From: CAYVVD01 sp964454975 | GTDB lineage: Bacteria > Bacteroidota > Ignavibacteria > Kapaibacteriales > UBA2268 | Assembly (NCBI GenBank): GCA_964454975.1 | Contig: CAYVVD010000026.1 | Span: 1-34,126 of the forward strand | DNA: 34,126 nt | Direction: 5' to 3' | Shown: one piece after another, positions 17,944 through 25,473 of the stretch | Layout of the letters: every line of letters begins with the position of its first letter | How positions within the stretch are numbered: the first letter of the stretch is position 1 | Translations under genes and position numbers: made by a program | The notes under the pieces: model-generated | Database searches by the model: none | What the model was told of the DNA's origin: nothing | Seen by the model: the letters and a program-made list of their open reading frames with translations, nothing else

Positions 17944-18633
17944 ATGAACTCAAGGCAGTTTATCATACTGATGATTTTTGGTTCAGTCTCGCTGACCATG
18001 ATTTTCATTGCTGTTCTCGGAATTTATTATTACGAACCTGCCTTGCTTGGATACCCGCCGAGAAATACTGACTCCCTGGCCGGCAAAGAAGCCCTCGAAG
18101 TAAATCCTACTCTCGAAATAACTGAATCCCGCCTGAAAAAATTTGAAAAAGAATTAATCGAAAAAGAACGGCTAAGCAGGCAACTGGATTCATTAAAAAA
18201 AGCCAGGAAACAACTTGCCGATTCAATCAAATCAATAAGCAGCATTACAATTTCTTACAAAGATTCGGTTTCAGGTATTGTTGAGAAGCTGAAAGAATCA
18301 AAACAAAACGTTAGCAAGAAAAACGACTCTCTGGCTAATCTTGAACAATTGTACGAAAAAACACTCAAGAATTTGAAATCGACCGAGCAATTGGTTAAAG
18401 ATCAGGAAGAATTTATTATTCAAAAAGAAGACTCTGTTCAAAAAGCAAACTTTCAGCTTTTCGCCAAGATGTACGAAAACACTGATCCAAAAGAAGTTGC
18501 GGATATCCTCCAACAAATTGATGAAAGAGACGCGGCTCAAATTCTAAAATTCATGCAAAAGAAAAAAGCTGGCAAGGTAATTGAGGCTATGTCACCAGAC
18601 AGAGCCGCAGCTATATTGCTGTTGGCAAATTAG
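17944..18633 (+). CDS. YlxF/MotE-like protein (membrane anchor, coiled coil, MgtE-N-like tail)
   Basis: This 229-residue protein has one N-terminal membrane helix (about 8-28), a long Lys/Glu-rich coiled coil (about 50-165), and a C-terminal segment that resembles the MgtE intracellular N domain / FliG-like repeats: ENTDPKEVADILQQIDERDAAQILKF, then a short link, then MSPDRAAAILLL. This architecture and the location between fliJ and fliK match YlxF of Bacillus and the MotE family, which in some bacteria helps stabilise stator partners. No motC-like partner is present in the window. The function in this organism is inferred only. Confidence 0.8.
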   Translation: MNSRQFIILMIFGSVSLTMIFIAVLGIYYYEPALLGYPPRNTDSLAGKEALEVNPTLEITESRLKKFEKELIEKERLSRQLDSLKKARKQLADSIKSISSITISYKDSVSGIVEKLKESKQNVSKKNDSLANLEQLYEKTLKNLKSTEQLVKDQEEFIIQKEDSVQKANFQLFAKMYENTDPKEVADILQQIDERDAAQILKFMQKKKAGKVIEAMSPDRAAAILLLAN

Positions 18634-18651
18634 GACAAGGATGTCCAATAA

Positions 18652-20313
18652 GTGCATGGAAGCGCTATTTTGTTATTATCATTGGATATAGCTAAACAGG
18701 CAGCCACCGATTTTGGCAGGCAAGCCGTGTTTTTTGAGCCGACTGAAAAAGGAATCTTTGCCGGCCTGCTGAACAATGCCCTCGTCAGCACCTTAATCTC
18801 ACCCGGTAATTTCAATTCTAAAGATTCCGTAGGCGAAACAGCTTTTCCATTAACATATAACACCGAAGAAGAAATCGGAATGAATGCAAAAAGCAAACAT
18901 ACCGGTGATAGCGCTTACACCTCCGGCGATTTTACGTTTGAAGGGAATATAATTAATGAATTGATTTATTCCCTGCGAGCCGTCGGTATTGAATTGACTG
19001 TTAATATAGACGGGGAAATTGCATTCAATTCAGATAAAAAGGATGTTACAAAACAAGTAGACCTGACCAAGAATACAAAAAATGGGATTTCGTCCTCCCT
19101 TACAGAATTAATAACAAATGAAATTGTGAGACCGGGACAAAACAATCAGGCACTTCCTGCAATTGATGCCTCTGAAGCTTCGGTAAAACCTGAAATTCAA
19201 TTGCTTATTAATCATTTGCAGTCCATTCTAAAACGGATAAAAGGAATCGAGAACCCGCTTATCAAATTTGATAATATTGCCTCTGATGAAAATCCGGCTG
19301 AAATGATTAGCAGGTTTATCGAGCATACAAAAGAGCAAAAGTCAGCAGAATTACCAAATGTAACAAAGCCTCCTAATATTTCTTCTGCACAAATGGCACT
19401 GAAAAGTGTTCAACCACTTTTGAGCAATATATCAACTCTTCTCCGGCATTTTAAAGAGATGAACATAAATGAATCAAAAACGGAATTATATTTGAATGTT
19501 CCGGAAAATACAACTGAAAAAATAGCTGAGTTTCTGCCCGCATTCACTTTCAGAAAACAAAATCTGAAAAATAGTAATTCAGGGACAGTTTCAAAACCCG
19601 TTCATAATTATACTATTGATTCATCAATAGAAAATAATTGGATTGCCCCTTCAGATAAGGATCCCGGTTTAAAATCGGTAAATACAAAGAGTATTAAGGA
19701 AGAAGGCAATCAACCCAAACAAATAGTAAATGATAAGTTAACGGTGGAAATTAAAACCCCTGAAAGTAAGATATTGGAAAGGCTGGTTTTAAAGGACGGG
19801 AGAGGAATTAAGAGTGTAATAGCTCAAAAGGCAAGGCCTGTTGAGACTTCAAAATCAGGAGTGACAAGGCTTGAAATTCCACAGGGAGAAATTGTCAAAA
19901 CAACGATGAGAATAATAAAATCCACTAACCCCGGTGAAACATCAAGTGCAAGGCTTTTGTTAAAACCGGCCAGTCTTGGGACACTTGATATTAACATTAA
20001 TGTTACAGGTAATGTGGTCAACATAAAATTTAACGCAGAAAAATCGGAAACATTTAAATTCATAGAAAGCCAGGCTGTTGTATTAAGGGAAAACATAGCT
20101 TCAGCAGGGCTTAAACCGGGAATTTTCGAGTTCGGAAACAGAGAGCAGTATGCCGGCACTTATGCACATACTCAGCAGGAACAGGCAAAAGAAAAGCAGA
20201 AGCGAAGGTACAGAGAAGAGGCTTTAAAAGCCTTGCAGGATTTGAGTGGCGGAAATGAAATCTTCTATATACCCGGCAACAGGTTTTATTACAAGGGTGT
20301 GGAGGCGATATGA
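18652..20313 (+). CDS. fliK: Flagellar hook-length control protein FliK
   Basis: FliK is the exported ruler that ends hook growth and switches export specificity. The 553-residue product has a long low-complexity Asn/Ser/Lys-rich N-terminal and middle region, then a C-terminal Flg_hook domain (about 415-500): RLLLKPASLGTLDININV, NIKFNAEK and LRENIASAGLKPGIFEF, including the typical L-L-P-LG--- pattern. The start is taken as GTG at 18652, with AAGG about ten bases upstream; because the N-terminus is poorly conserved this start is uncertain. The stop codon overlaps the ATG of flgD by four bases. Confidence 0.85.
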   Translation: MHGSAILLLSLDIAKQAATDFGRQAVFFEPTEKGIFAGLLNNALVSTLISPGNFNSKDSVGETAFPLTYNTEEEIGMNAKSKHTGDSAYTSGDFTFEGNIINELIYSLRAVGIELTVNIDGEIAFNSDKKDVTKQVDLTKNTKNGISSSLTELITNEIVRPGQNNQALPAIDASEASVKPEIQLLINHLQSILKRIKGIENPLIKFDNIASDENPAEMISRFIEHTKEQKSAELPNVTKPPNISSAQMALKSVQPLLSNISTLLRHFKEMNINESKTELYLNVPENTTEKIAEFLPAFTFRKQNLKNSNSGTVSKPVHNYTIDSSIENNWIAPSDKDPGLKSVNTKSIKEEGNQPKQIVNDKLTVEIKTPESKILERLVLKDGRGIKSVIAQKARPVETSKSGVTRLEIPQGEIVKTTMRIIKSTNPGETSSARLLLKPASLGTLDININVTGNVVNIKFNAEKSETFKFIESQAVVLRENIASAGLKPGIFEFGNREQYAGTYAHTQQEQAKEKQKRRYREEALKALQDLSGGNEIFYIPGNRFYYKGVEAI

Positions 20314-20990
20314 TAAACGAAATATCGGGATTCCTGACAAATAATGTCAGACCCAAGACAAGCAGAAATGAAACAGTAGGCAGAGATGAATTCCTGAAGC
20401 TGCTTACTTTCCAGCTAAAAGCACAGAATCCGCTGAAGCCTTATGACAACCAGGAATTTGCCACACAACTAGCCCAGTTCTCACAGCTTGAGCAGTTAAC
20501 CGATATCAGATCTCTGCTGGAAAACCAGGTAGAGGCAAACCTCCTGCTTGGCCAGACAATGACAAATTCCGCATTGCCGGGGATGATAGGCAAGAATGCC
20601 CGGGCTTACAGCGATACTCTTTACTTCGATGGCGATTCATCGGTTAAAATTGGTTATAATCTTCAGCAGGCAGCTTCAACAGGTAAGATTAAAATACTTG
20701 ATGAATCCGGCGGACTGGTAAAAGTATTTGATTTGAGCGGATTGCAGCTTAGAACCGGCGACAAAACAATCGAATGGGACGGCACAGATATGAGCGGCAA
20801 TGAAAAAGGAACCGGGAAGTATAAAATCGAGGCAGAATTCACCGACTCAAATGGAAGCAAGATAAATACTTTTACATTCATCGAAGGGATGATTGAATCA
20901 GTGAAATTCAAGAATGAAGGGACTATTTTAGTAGTAGGCGGAATCGAAATACCTCTTCAGAATATTACAGACATCAGTTTAAGGGGATAA
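20310..20990 (+). CDS. flgD: Flagellar hook capping/assembly protein FlgD
   Basis: FlgD caps the growing hook and guides FlgE polymerisation. The 226-residue protein has the conserved N-terminal FlgD block DEFLKLLTFQLKAQNPLKP followed by FATQLAQFSQLEQL, then a FlgD_ig-like beta domain (about 110-190) with IEWDGTDMSGNEKGTGKY. The ATG overlaps the fliK stop (ATGA), which implies translational coupling, and the TAA stop shares a base with the next ATG. Confidence 0.95.
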   Translation: MINEISGFLTNNVRPKTSRNETVGRDEFLKLLTFQLKAQNPLKPYDNQEFATQLAQFSQLEQLTDIRSLLENQVEANLLLGQTMTNSALPGMIGKNARAYSDTLYFDGDSSVKIGYNLQQAASTGKIKILDESGGLVKVFDLSGLQLRTGDKTIEWDGTDMSGNEKGTGKYKIEAEFTDSNGSKINTFTFIEGMIESVKFKNEGTILVVGGIEIPLQNITDISLRG

Positions 20991-21370
20991 TGCCGGAAAT
21001 TAATGGCATACAGGTTCCTTTTTTACCGGCAGGTGGTGACCAGACTCGTCCGGTGAACAAATTTCCCGGCGTACAACCGGAGAAAGCATTTAAGGATTTT
21101 TTAAATGAAGCTCTCGAAAAGGTCAAATTTTCGGGGCATGCTTTGTCAAGGATTGAGAGCAGGAATATTGTGCTGGACAGCGATGCAATTAACAGGCTTG
21201 AAAGCGCCTACGAACTTGCAAAGGATAAAGGTGCGGTTGAATCGCTGATTATCATGGACGATAATGCATTTATAGTCAATATTCCTAACAAAACGGTTGT
21301 AACGCTGTTCAATAAGGGCAGCCTGCAATCAAATGTAATTTCTAATATCGATTCGGCGGTTTTCGCCTGA
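20990..21370 (+). CDS. Flagellar operon protein, TIGR02530-like
   Basis: This 126-residue cytoplasmic protein resembles the TIGR02530 'flagellar operon protein' family, found between flgD and flgE in many bacteria. The signature is visible: VKFSGHALSRIESRNIVL, AINRLESAYELAKDKGA and ESLIIMDDNAFIVNIPNKTVV. Its biochemical role is not established. The ATG overlaps the flgD stop by one base, so it is translationally coupled, and the following gene is the hook protein after a 110-base leader. Confidence 0.82.
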   Translation: MPEINGIQVPFLPAGGDQTRPVNKFPGVQPEKAFKDFLNEALEKVKFSGHALSRIESRNIVLDSDAINRLESAYELAKDKGAVESLIIMDDNAFIVNIPNKTVVTLFNKGSLQSNVISNIDSAVFA

Positions 21371-21375
21371 ATCAC

Positions 21376-21442
21376 TGAGCCCGGACCCGGCCGCAAGGCG
21401 GGAAGGCTCACCCACGGCCTGAATGACAGAAGGCCGTATTCA
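21376..21442 (+). ncRNA. Candidate structured RNA leader before flgE
   Basis: Two adjacent hairpins occupy a 110-base gap between genes. The first pairs TGAGCC (21376-21381) with GGCTCA (21405-21410) and, inside a small internal loop, CCC-GCC with GGC-GGG closed by a GCAA (GNRA) tetraloop at 21393-21396. The second pairs ACGGCCT (21414-21420) with AGGCCGT (21431-21437) around a 10-base loop. TGAAT at its loop edge (21420-21424) is complementary to ATTCA just downstream (21438-21442), so a pseudoknot is possible. There is no T run, so this is not a simple terminator. I do not recognise a known riboswitch class. Confidence 0.45.
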
Positions 21443-21469
21443 AGGAAGAATATTATATTTAATAACCAT

Positions 21470-21475
21470 GGAGGG
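21470..21475 (+). promoter_or_regulatory. Strong Shine-Dalgarno site of flgE
   Basis: GGAGGG lies five bases before the flgE ATG. It is the strongest ribosome binding site in the operon, where most genes have weak purine stretches, and fits the need for many copies of hook protein. Confidence 0.75.
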
Positions 21476-21480
21476 TTAAA

Positions 21481-22803
21481 ATGGGCCTTACCCGCTCACT
21501 TTCGACAGGAGCCAGTTCCTTACGGGCTCACCAGCAGCGATTCGATGTAATTTCCAATAACCTCGCAAATGTTAACACTATAGGCTATAAGTCCAGCAGG
21601 GCAGTCTTCCAGGATTTGCTCAGCCAGACACTTCGCTTCGGTTCATCGCCTGATAGCGAAGGTGGTATCGGGCTTGGCGGTATCAATCCGCTTCAGTTCG
21701 GCCTGGGTGTAAAAATCGGAGCAGTACAGAAAGACATGTCGCAAGGCATTGTTGAAACTACAAACCGACCTCTCGATATGGCGTTAAACGGAGAAGGGAT
21801 GTTTGTTTACCAGGCAAATGGCCGCCAACTATATTCGCGTGCCGGGGCTGTTTCACGGGATACCGAAGGTTTCCTCGTGGATACATCAACGGGTGCATAC
21901 CTGCAAGGGTACAATATGCAAATTGACGCTAATGGGAAAATCGTAAAGGATTCAAATGGTATTAATATACTCAATCGCAGGGTAGATAATCTGCAAATTC
22001 CTGCCGGTGTAATTTCACCACCCCGGCAGACATCCAGCATTGCAATTACGGGGAACTTAAATGCAGCCACTCCCGAGGGCGAAGAAAGAACTACAAGCAT
22101 CAACATTTTTGACAATGCCGGCGGAACCAGAACATTAACTTTGACTTTCGTGAAAACAGCAAATGACAATGAATTCGGCGTCACAGCACAAATAGACGGA
22201 CTAGATGTTGCAACCGACGAGTCAACAATCACATTTAATACTGACGGCACTTTAAACACACCACTCCAGTTGCAGATTACAGCATCAGATTTAAATGCTG
22301 CAATAGGTTCTGTTGTGTTTGACGAAACCACTCCGAATGACCTTGCAATAACACTTGCAGAAACTGACAACCTTCTCGGCGGCCTAACACAATTTGGCGG
22401 ATCAAACACAGCCACAATGATTGAACAGGATGGCTACCAGGCAGGCGATTTAATCAGCCTCTCGGTTGACCCCGAGGGCAAGGTGTGGGGAGCATTCACT
22501 AACGGCCAGGCGGAGGTGCTGGGGCAGGTTGTGATAGCAAAATTCACAAATCCCGAAGGCCTTGTTAAGGAAGGCAATAACTTTTACTCGATTTCACCTA
22601 ATAGCGGCCTTGCAAACATTGGTACCGCAGGTGAAAACTTCCCATCAACGAGCGTAATAGGTGCAGCGCTGGAGCAATCCAACGTTGACCTTACAAGAGA
22701 ATTTACAGATATGATCGCGACGCAGAGGGCGTTCGAGGCAGCATCCAGAACCGTGACCGTAAGCGACCAACTCCTCGGCGAAACAACACTGCTCAAGCGA
22801 TAA
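21481..22803 (+). CDS. flgE: Flagellar hook protein FlgE
   Basis: FlgE polymerises into the external hook joining rod and filament. The 440-residue protein has the N-terminal rod/hook signature SLRAHQQRFDVISNNLANVNT followed by IGYKSSRAVFQDLL, the GMFVYQANGRQLYSRAGAVSRD segment of the FlgE/F/G family, a variable Thr/Asn-rich surface domain (~180-320) and the C-terminal axial helix NVDLTREFTDMIATQRAFEA. The variable domain and length favour FlgE over FlgF or FlgG. It is the last gene of the operon before a strong terminator. Confidence 0.93.
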   Translation: MGLTRSLSTGASSLRAHQQRFDVISNNLANVNTIGYKSSRAVFQDLLSQTLRFGSSPDSEGGIGLGGINPLQFGLGVKIGAVQKDMSQGIVETTNRPLDMALNGEGMFVYQANGRQLYSRAGAVSRDTEGFLVDTSTGAYLQGYNMQIDANGKIVKDSNGINILNRRVDNLQIPAGVISPPRQTSSIAITGNLNAATPEGEERTTSINIFDNAGGTRTLTLTFVKTANDNEFGVTAQIDGLDVATDESTITFNTDGTLNTPLQLQITASDLNAAIGSVVFDETTPNDLAITLAETDNLLGGLTQFGGSNTATMIEQDGYQAGDLISLSVDPEGKVWGAFTNGQAEVLGQVVIAKFTNPEGLVKEGNNFYSISPNSGLANIGTAGENFPSTSVIGAALEQSNVDLTREFTDMIATQRAFEAASRTVTVSDQLLGETTLLKR

Positions 22804-22820
22804 TAAACCCAAACCCCAAC

Positions 22821-22851
22821 AAAAATCCTCCCTCCCCGGGAGGATTTTTTT
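22821..22851 (+). terminator. Intrinsic terminator of the flagellar operon
   Basis: A perfect 12-bp stem, AAAAATCCTCCC (22821-22832) against GGGAGGATTTTT (22838-22849), with a 5-base loop and a T run. It lies 18 bases after the flgE stop. Confidence 0.93.
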
Positions 22852-23140
22852 ATTAACAATAATTCACTTCGTTATTTGAATCCCCTTTATTAACTTTGCG
22901 GGGTAATGAATTAAATGTTTTAAATTTATCGGTTTACGATGGCCTGCCGCACTCAATATCTTTACGAATTACTCTCCAGGGAGAGGCATGCTATAAGTAC
23001 CGTCCCGAATTCACCGAAATCCCGCGCTAGCAAAATCATAAATTTCCAGCACTATACAACCGACGCTCCCGTGTAATTGAGCGTAAATGTGCCCGTAAAT
23101 AATAAAATTTATATAATTCTAATTCTTAAAGGAGCTAACC
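22852..23140 (+). promoter_or_regulatory. Long leader/promoter region of the carbamoyl-phosphate cluster
   Basis: No gene is seen in this 289-base stretch. A Bacteroidota-type promoter candidate is TTCG (22868-22871), 19 bases, then TAACTTTG (22891-22898), close to the TTTG-N19-TAnnTTTG consensus and lying within a CCCC/GGGG inverted pair. Downstream are small hairpins CTCTC/GAGAG (22972-22985) and ACGCTC/GAGCGT (23063-23084). If the promoter is right the leader is over 230 bases, long enough for a regulatory RNA, but I recognise no riboswitch class. AAAGGAG at the end is the ribosome binding site of the next gene. Confidence 0.4.
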
Positions 23141-24055
23141 GTGAAAAGAGATTTTCTTAAGGTTACTGATTTTACAAGCGATGAAATAATGGAAACTTTC
23201 GACCTGGCTATTGATATGAAAGCTGACAGGAAGAAGTATTCCAAAGCTCTCGAAGGTGAAACATTAGCATTGATTTTTGAAAAGCCTTCCCTGCGTACCC
23301 GCACTACTTTCGATGTGGGTATCCAGCAACTTGGCGGCTATTCCATCTATCTCTCACCTGCTGAGATAAATCTTGGCAAAAGGGAATCGGTTTATGACGT
23401 AGCAAAAAACCTGGAAAGGATGGTTCAGGGTATAATGATTCGTACTTTTGCCCACCAGGTGGTTGAAGATTTATCAAAATGGTCATCAATTCCGATTATC
23501 AACGGCCTTACAGATTACACTCATCCTTGCCAGGCAATGGCAGATTTCCTTACATTCAAAGAATACAGAGGTGATTTTAAGGGAAGAAAGCTGGCTTATG
23601 TCGGCGACGGAAATAATGTAGCCCATTCGCTTATGCTTGCAGGAGCAAGGCTTGGTGTTGATGTTACTGTTGTCTGCCCTCCGGGTTACGAACCAAATCT
23701 TACTTTGTTTATGGAAGCAACTGAAGTAGCAAAAGCAACAGGTGCTAAGATAGAAGTTGAGCACGACCCTGCAAAAGGTGTGGAAGGCGCAGATGCTCTT
23801 TATACAGATGTTTGGGCTTCGATGGGCCAGGAATCGGAATCTGCAGAACGAAGGAAAACTTTTATGCCTTACCAGGTGAACGGCGAGCTTATGAAACACG
23901 CAAAGGACGACGCTATATTCATGCATTGCCTGCCCGCTCACCGAGGCGATGAAGTAACAGACGAAGTTATTGACGCCGGTTATTCGGTCGTATTCCCAGA
24001 GGCTGAAAACAGGTTACACGTTCAGAAAGCGATTATGCACAAACTCATGAAATGA
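23141..24055 (+). CDS. Ornithine carbamoyltransferase
   Basis: This enzyme interconverts ornithine plus carbamoyl phosphate and citrulline plus phosphate. The 304-residue protein has the carbamoyl-phosphate loop SLRTRT (50-55), HPCQ (128-131), the ornithine-binding motif DVWASMGQE (223-231) and the catalytic HCLP (262-265), all intact, so ornithine specificity is well supported. The start is GTG at 23141 with AAAGGAG upstream. It is seven bases before carbamate kinase, which suggests the catabolic direction (ArcB-like), but the sequence alone does not separate ArgF from ArcB, so no symbol is given. Confidence 0.93.
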   Translation: MKRDFLKVTDFTSDEIMETFDLAIDMKADRKKYSKALEGETLALIFEKPSLRTRTTFDVGIQQLGGYSIYLSPAEINLGKRESVYDVAKNLERMVQGIMIRTFAHQVVEDLSKWSSIPIINGLTDYTHPCQAMADFLTFKEYRGDFKGRKLAYVGDGNNVAHSLMLAGARLGVDVTVVCPPGYEPNLTLFMEATEVAKATGAKIEVEHDPAKGVEGADALYTDVWASMGQESESAERRKTFMPYQVNGELMKHAKDDAIFMHCLPAHRGDEVTDEVIDAGYSVVFPEAENRLHVQKAIMHKLMK

Positions 24056-24062
24056 GGAAATA

Positions 24063-25001
24063 ATGCCCAAAAAAGCACTTATAGCAGTTGGAGGCAATTC
24101 ACTTATTAGAGCCGGTGAGCGAGGTACGATTGATGAACAGCTCGCCAATGCCCATGCAACAGCCAGGGCTATTGTACAAATGATCAAGCTCGGCTGGGAT
24201 GTCGTTATATCACATGGCAACGGTCCGCAGGCAGGAGCTGCATTGCTCCGTTCTGAACGCGCCGCAGGAGAGGTTTATACACATACTCTCGACATGTGTG
24301 TTGCCACTACCCAGAGCGAAATCGGGTATATTATGCAAAGGGCGCTTGAGTATGAGCTTAAGCTGGAAGGTATAAACAAACTGATCTCGGTAATCCCGAC
24401 TATGGTAGTTGTTGACCCTGAAGACCCGGCTTTCAAAAAGCCGAGCAAGCCAATCGGGCCATTTTATGACAAGGAAGTAGCCGAGGAAAAGAAACGCTCA
24501 CTGGGCTGGGATATCGTAGAGGATGCATCCAGGGGTTACAGGCGTGTTGTAGCTTCACCCGAACCTAAAGAAGTGCTTCAACTGGAGCTTATCAAAAAAA
24601 CCACTGATTTAGGTGTTATAACAATAGCCCTTGGTGGCGGCGGGATTCCGGTAATTAAGAAAGATAAAAAGATAATTGGCTCTGAAGCTGTTATTGACAA
24701 AGACCGGTCATCAGCATTACTGGCAGTAGAGATGAATGTTGATTTATTTATCATCAGTACAGACACCGACCAGGTCTATCTAAACTACCGTAAGGATGGT
24801 GAACAGGGAATAGCAAAGGCAACAGCCGACGAAATGGAGAAATACTCCAATGAAGGCCATTTCCCTCCGGGTAGTATGGGGCCAAAAGTAGAATCTGTAA
24901 TCAGGTACATCCGAAATGGCGGCAAAGAGGCTATAATTACATCTTACGAATATTTGATGGATGCACTTGATGGAAAGGCGGGAACACATGTGCAAGGGTG
25001 A
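24063..25001 (+). CDS. arcC: Carbamate kinase
   Basis: Carbamate kinase makes ATP from carbamoyl phosphate and ADP, releasing carbamate (ammonia and CO2). The 312-residue protein belongs to the amino-acid kinase fold: AVGGNSLIRAGERGT near the N-terminus, HGNGPQAG (~57-64), the LDMCVATTQSEIGY segment, GGGGIPV (~197) and a C-terminal FPPGSMGPKVESVIRYI block are characteristic. Length is normal. The ATG has GAGGAAATA upstream. A foreign-looking small cassette begins six bases after its stop. Confidence 0.95.
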   Translation: MPKKALIAVGGNSLIRAGERGTIDEQLANAHATARAIVQMIKLGWDVVISHGNGPQAGAALLRSERAAGEVYTHTLDMCVATTQSEIGYIMQRALEYELKLEGINKLISVIPTMVVVDPEDPAFKKPSKPIGPFYDKEVAEEKKRSLGWDIVEDASRGYRRVVASPEPKEVLQLELIKKTTDLGVITIALGGGGIPVIKKDKKIIGSEAVIDKDRSSALLAVEMNVDLFIISTDTDQVYLNYRKDGEQGIAKATADEMEKYSNEGHFPPGSMGPKVESVIRYIRNGGKEAIITSYEYLMDALDGKAGTHVQG

Positions 25002-25006
25002 ATTGC

Positions 25007-25038
25007 TTTACCGGTTTACTAGTTTACGGATTTACGGA
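25007..25038 (+). repeat. Left arm: four tandem 8-mers
   Basis: TTTACCGG, TTTACTAG, TTTACGGA and TTTACGGA follow one another without gaps. The part from 25014 to 25033 is the left half of the cassette's inverted repeat. Confidence 0.85.
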
Positions 25039-25061
25039 TTGAATTGGATTATAGGTGATTA

Positions 25062-25434
25062 ATGGTAAATAAAGACTATATGTTCTCATTTGAGAAGTTG
25101 AATGTATGGAAATTGGCTAAAGAGTTAATTATAGAAGTCTATAAATCAACTTCAAATTTCCCAACAAATGTGAAATATGCTTTAATATCTCAAATTAACA
25201 GAGCTGTCGTTTCGATACCAACTAATATTGCCGAAGGTTTGGGGAGAAATCGTCCAAAAGACCAAGCCAAATTTTATACCGTTGCTTTTAGTTCACTATT
25301 GGAGTTGCTTTCATTGCTTTTTGTAGCTAATGAGCTAAATCTAATTGATGATTAAGGATTTGAATGAACTTAGAAATAAATTAAACGAAATTGCTTTTAA
25401 ACTAAATGCACTAAAAAAATCAATTGACCAGTGA
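25062..25434 (+). pseudogene. Four-helix-bundle (IVP/S23 family) protein gene with frameshift
   Basis: The first open segment (25062-25355, 97 residues) contains the family pattern FEKLNVWKLAKELIIEVY, QINRAVVSIPTNIAEGLGR and FYTVAFSSLLELLSLL, but ends after NLIDD, before the fourth helix. The missing helix is found directly afterward in the +1 frame: KDLNELRNKLNEIAFKLNAL, ending at a TGA at 25432-25434. Joined, they give about 120 residues, the family's normal length. The break is at GAT-GAT-TAA-G. It may be a decayed gene, a sequencing error or a recoding event; an ATG at 25348 could also start the second piece. A good site AGGTGATT precedes the ATG. The family's molecular role is unknown. 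Confidence 0.75.
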
Positions 25435-25435
25435 T

Positions 25436-25455
25436 AAACCCGTAAACAAGTAAAC
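25436..25455 (+). repeat. Right arm of the cassette's inverted repeat
   Basis: AAACCCGTAAACAAGTAAAC is the reverse complement of the left arm (25014-25033) with two mismatches, and it keeps the same 8-base period with TAAA cores. It lies two bases after the end of the frameshifted gene and 18 bases before the next start codon. Confidence 0.8.
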
Positions 25456-25473
25456 AAATACATAGAGGTAATC

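Larger units (their letters stand above)
25007..25455 (+). mobile_element. Inverted-repeat-flanked four-helix-bundle cassette
   Basis: This ~450-base unit interrupts an otherwise tight metabolic operon. It carries one small gene of the IVP/S23 four-helix-bundle family, and its ends are inverted copies of one another: 25014-25033 matches the reverse complement of 25436-25455 at 18 of 20 positions. Four-helix-bundle proteins of this family are known from intervening sequences within spirochaete 23S rRNA, where the gene also lies inside a long stem. Calling it mobile is inference; no transposase or target duplication was seen. Confidence 0.5.

Noticed and set aside
20130..20170. GGCAC...GCAC in fliK as a second sigma-54 element
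   Set aside because: The distance between the GG and GC pairs is too short for a -24/-12 promoter.
21376..21442. Cyclic-di-GMP (GEMM) riboswitch before flgE
   Set aside because: A GNRA hairpin and a second hairpin are present, but the conserved joining sequences of that class as I know them are not.
21807..22415. 202-codon minus-strand open frame over flgE
   Set aside because: Antisense to the variable domain of the hook protein, with no independent signal.
25007..25038. CRISPR-like repeats
   Set aside because: The units are 8 bases without spacers; there are no cas genes.
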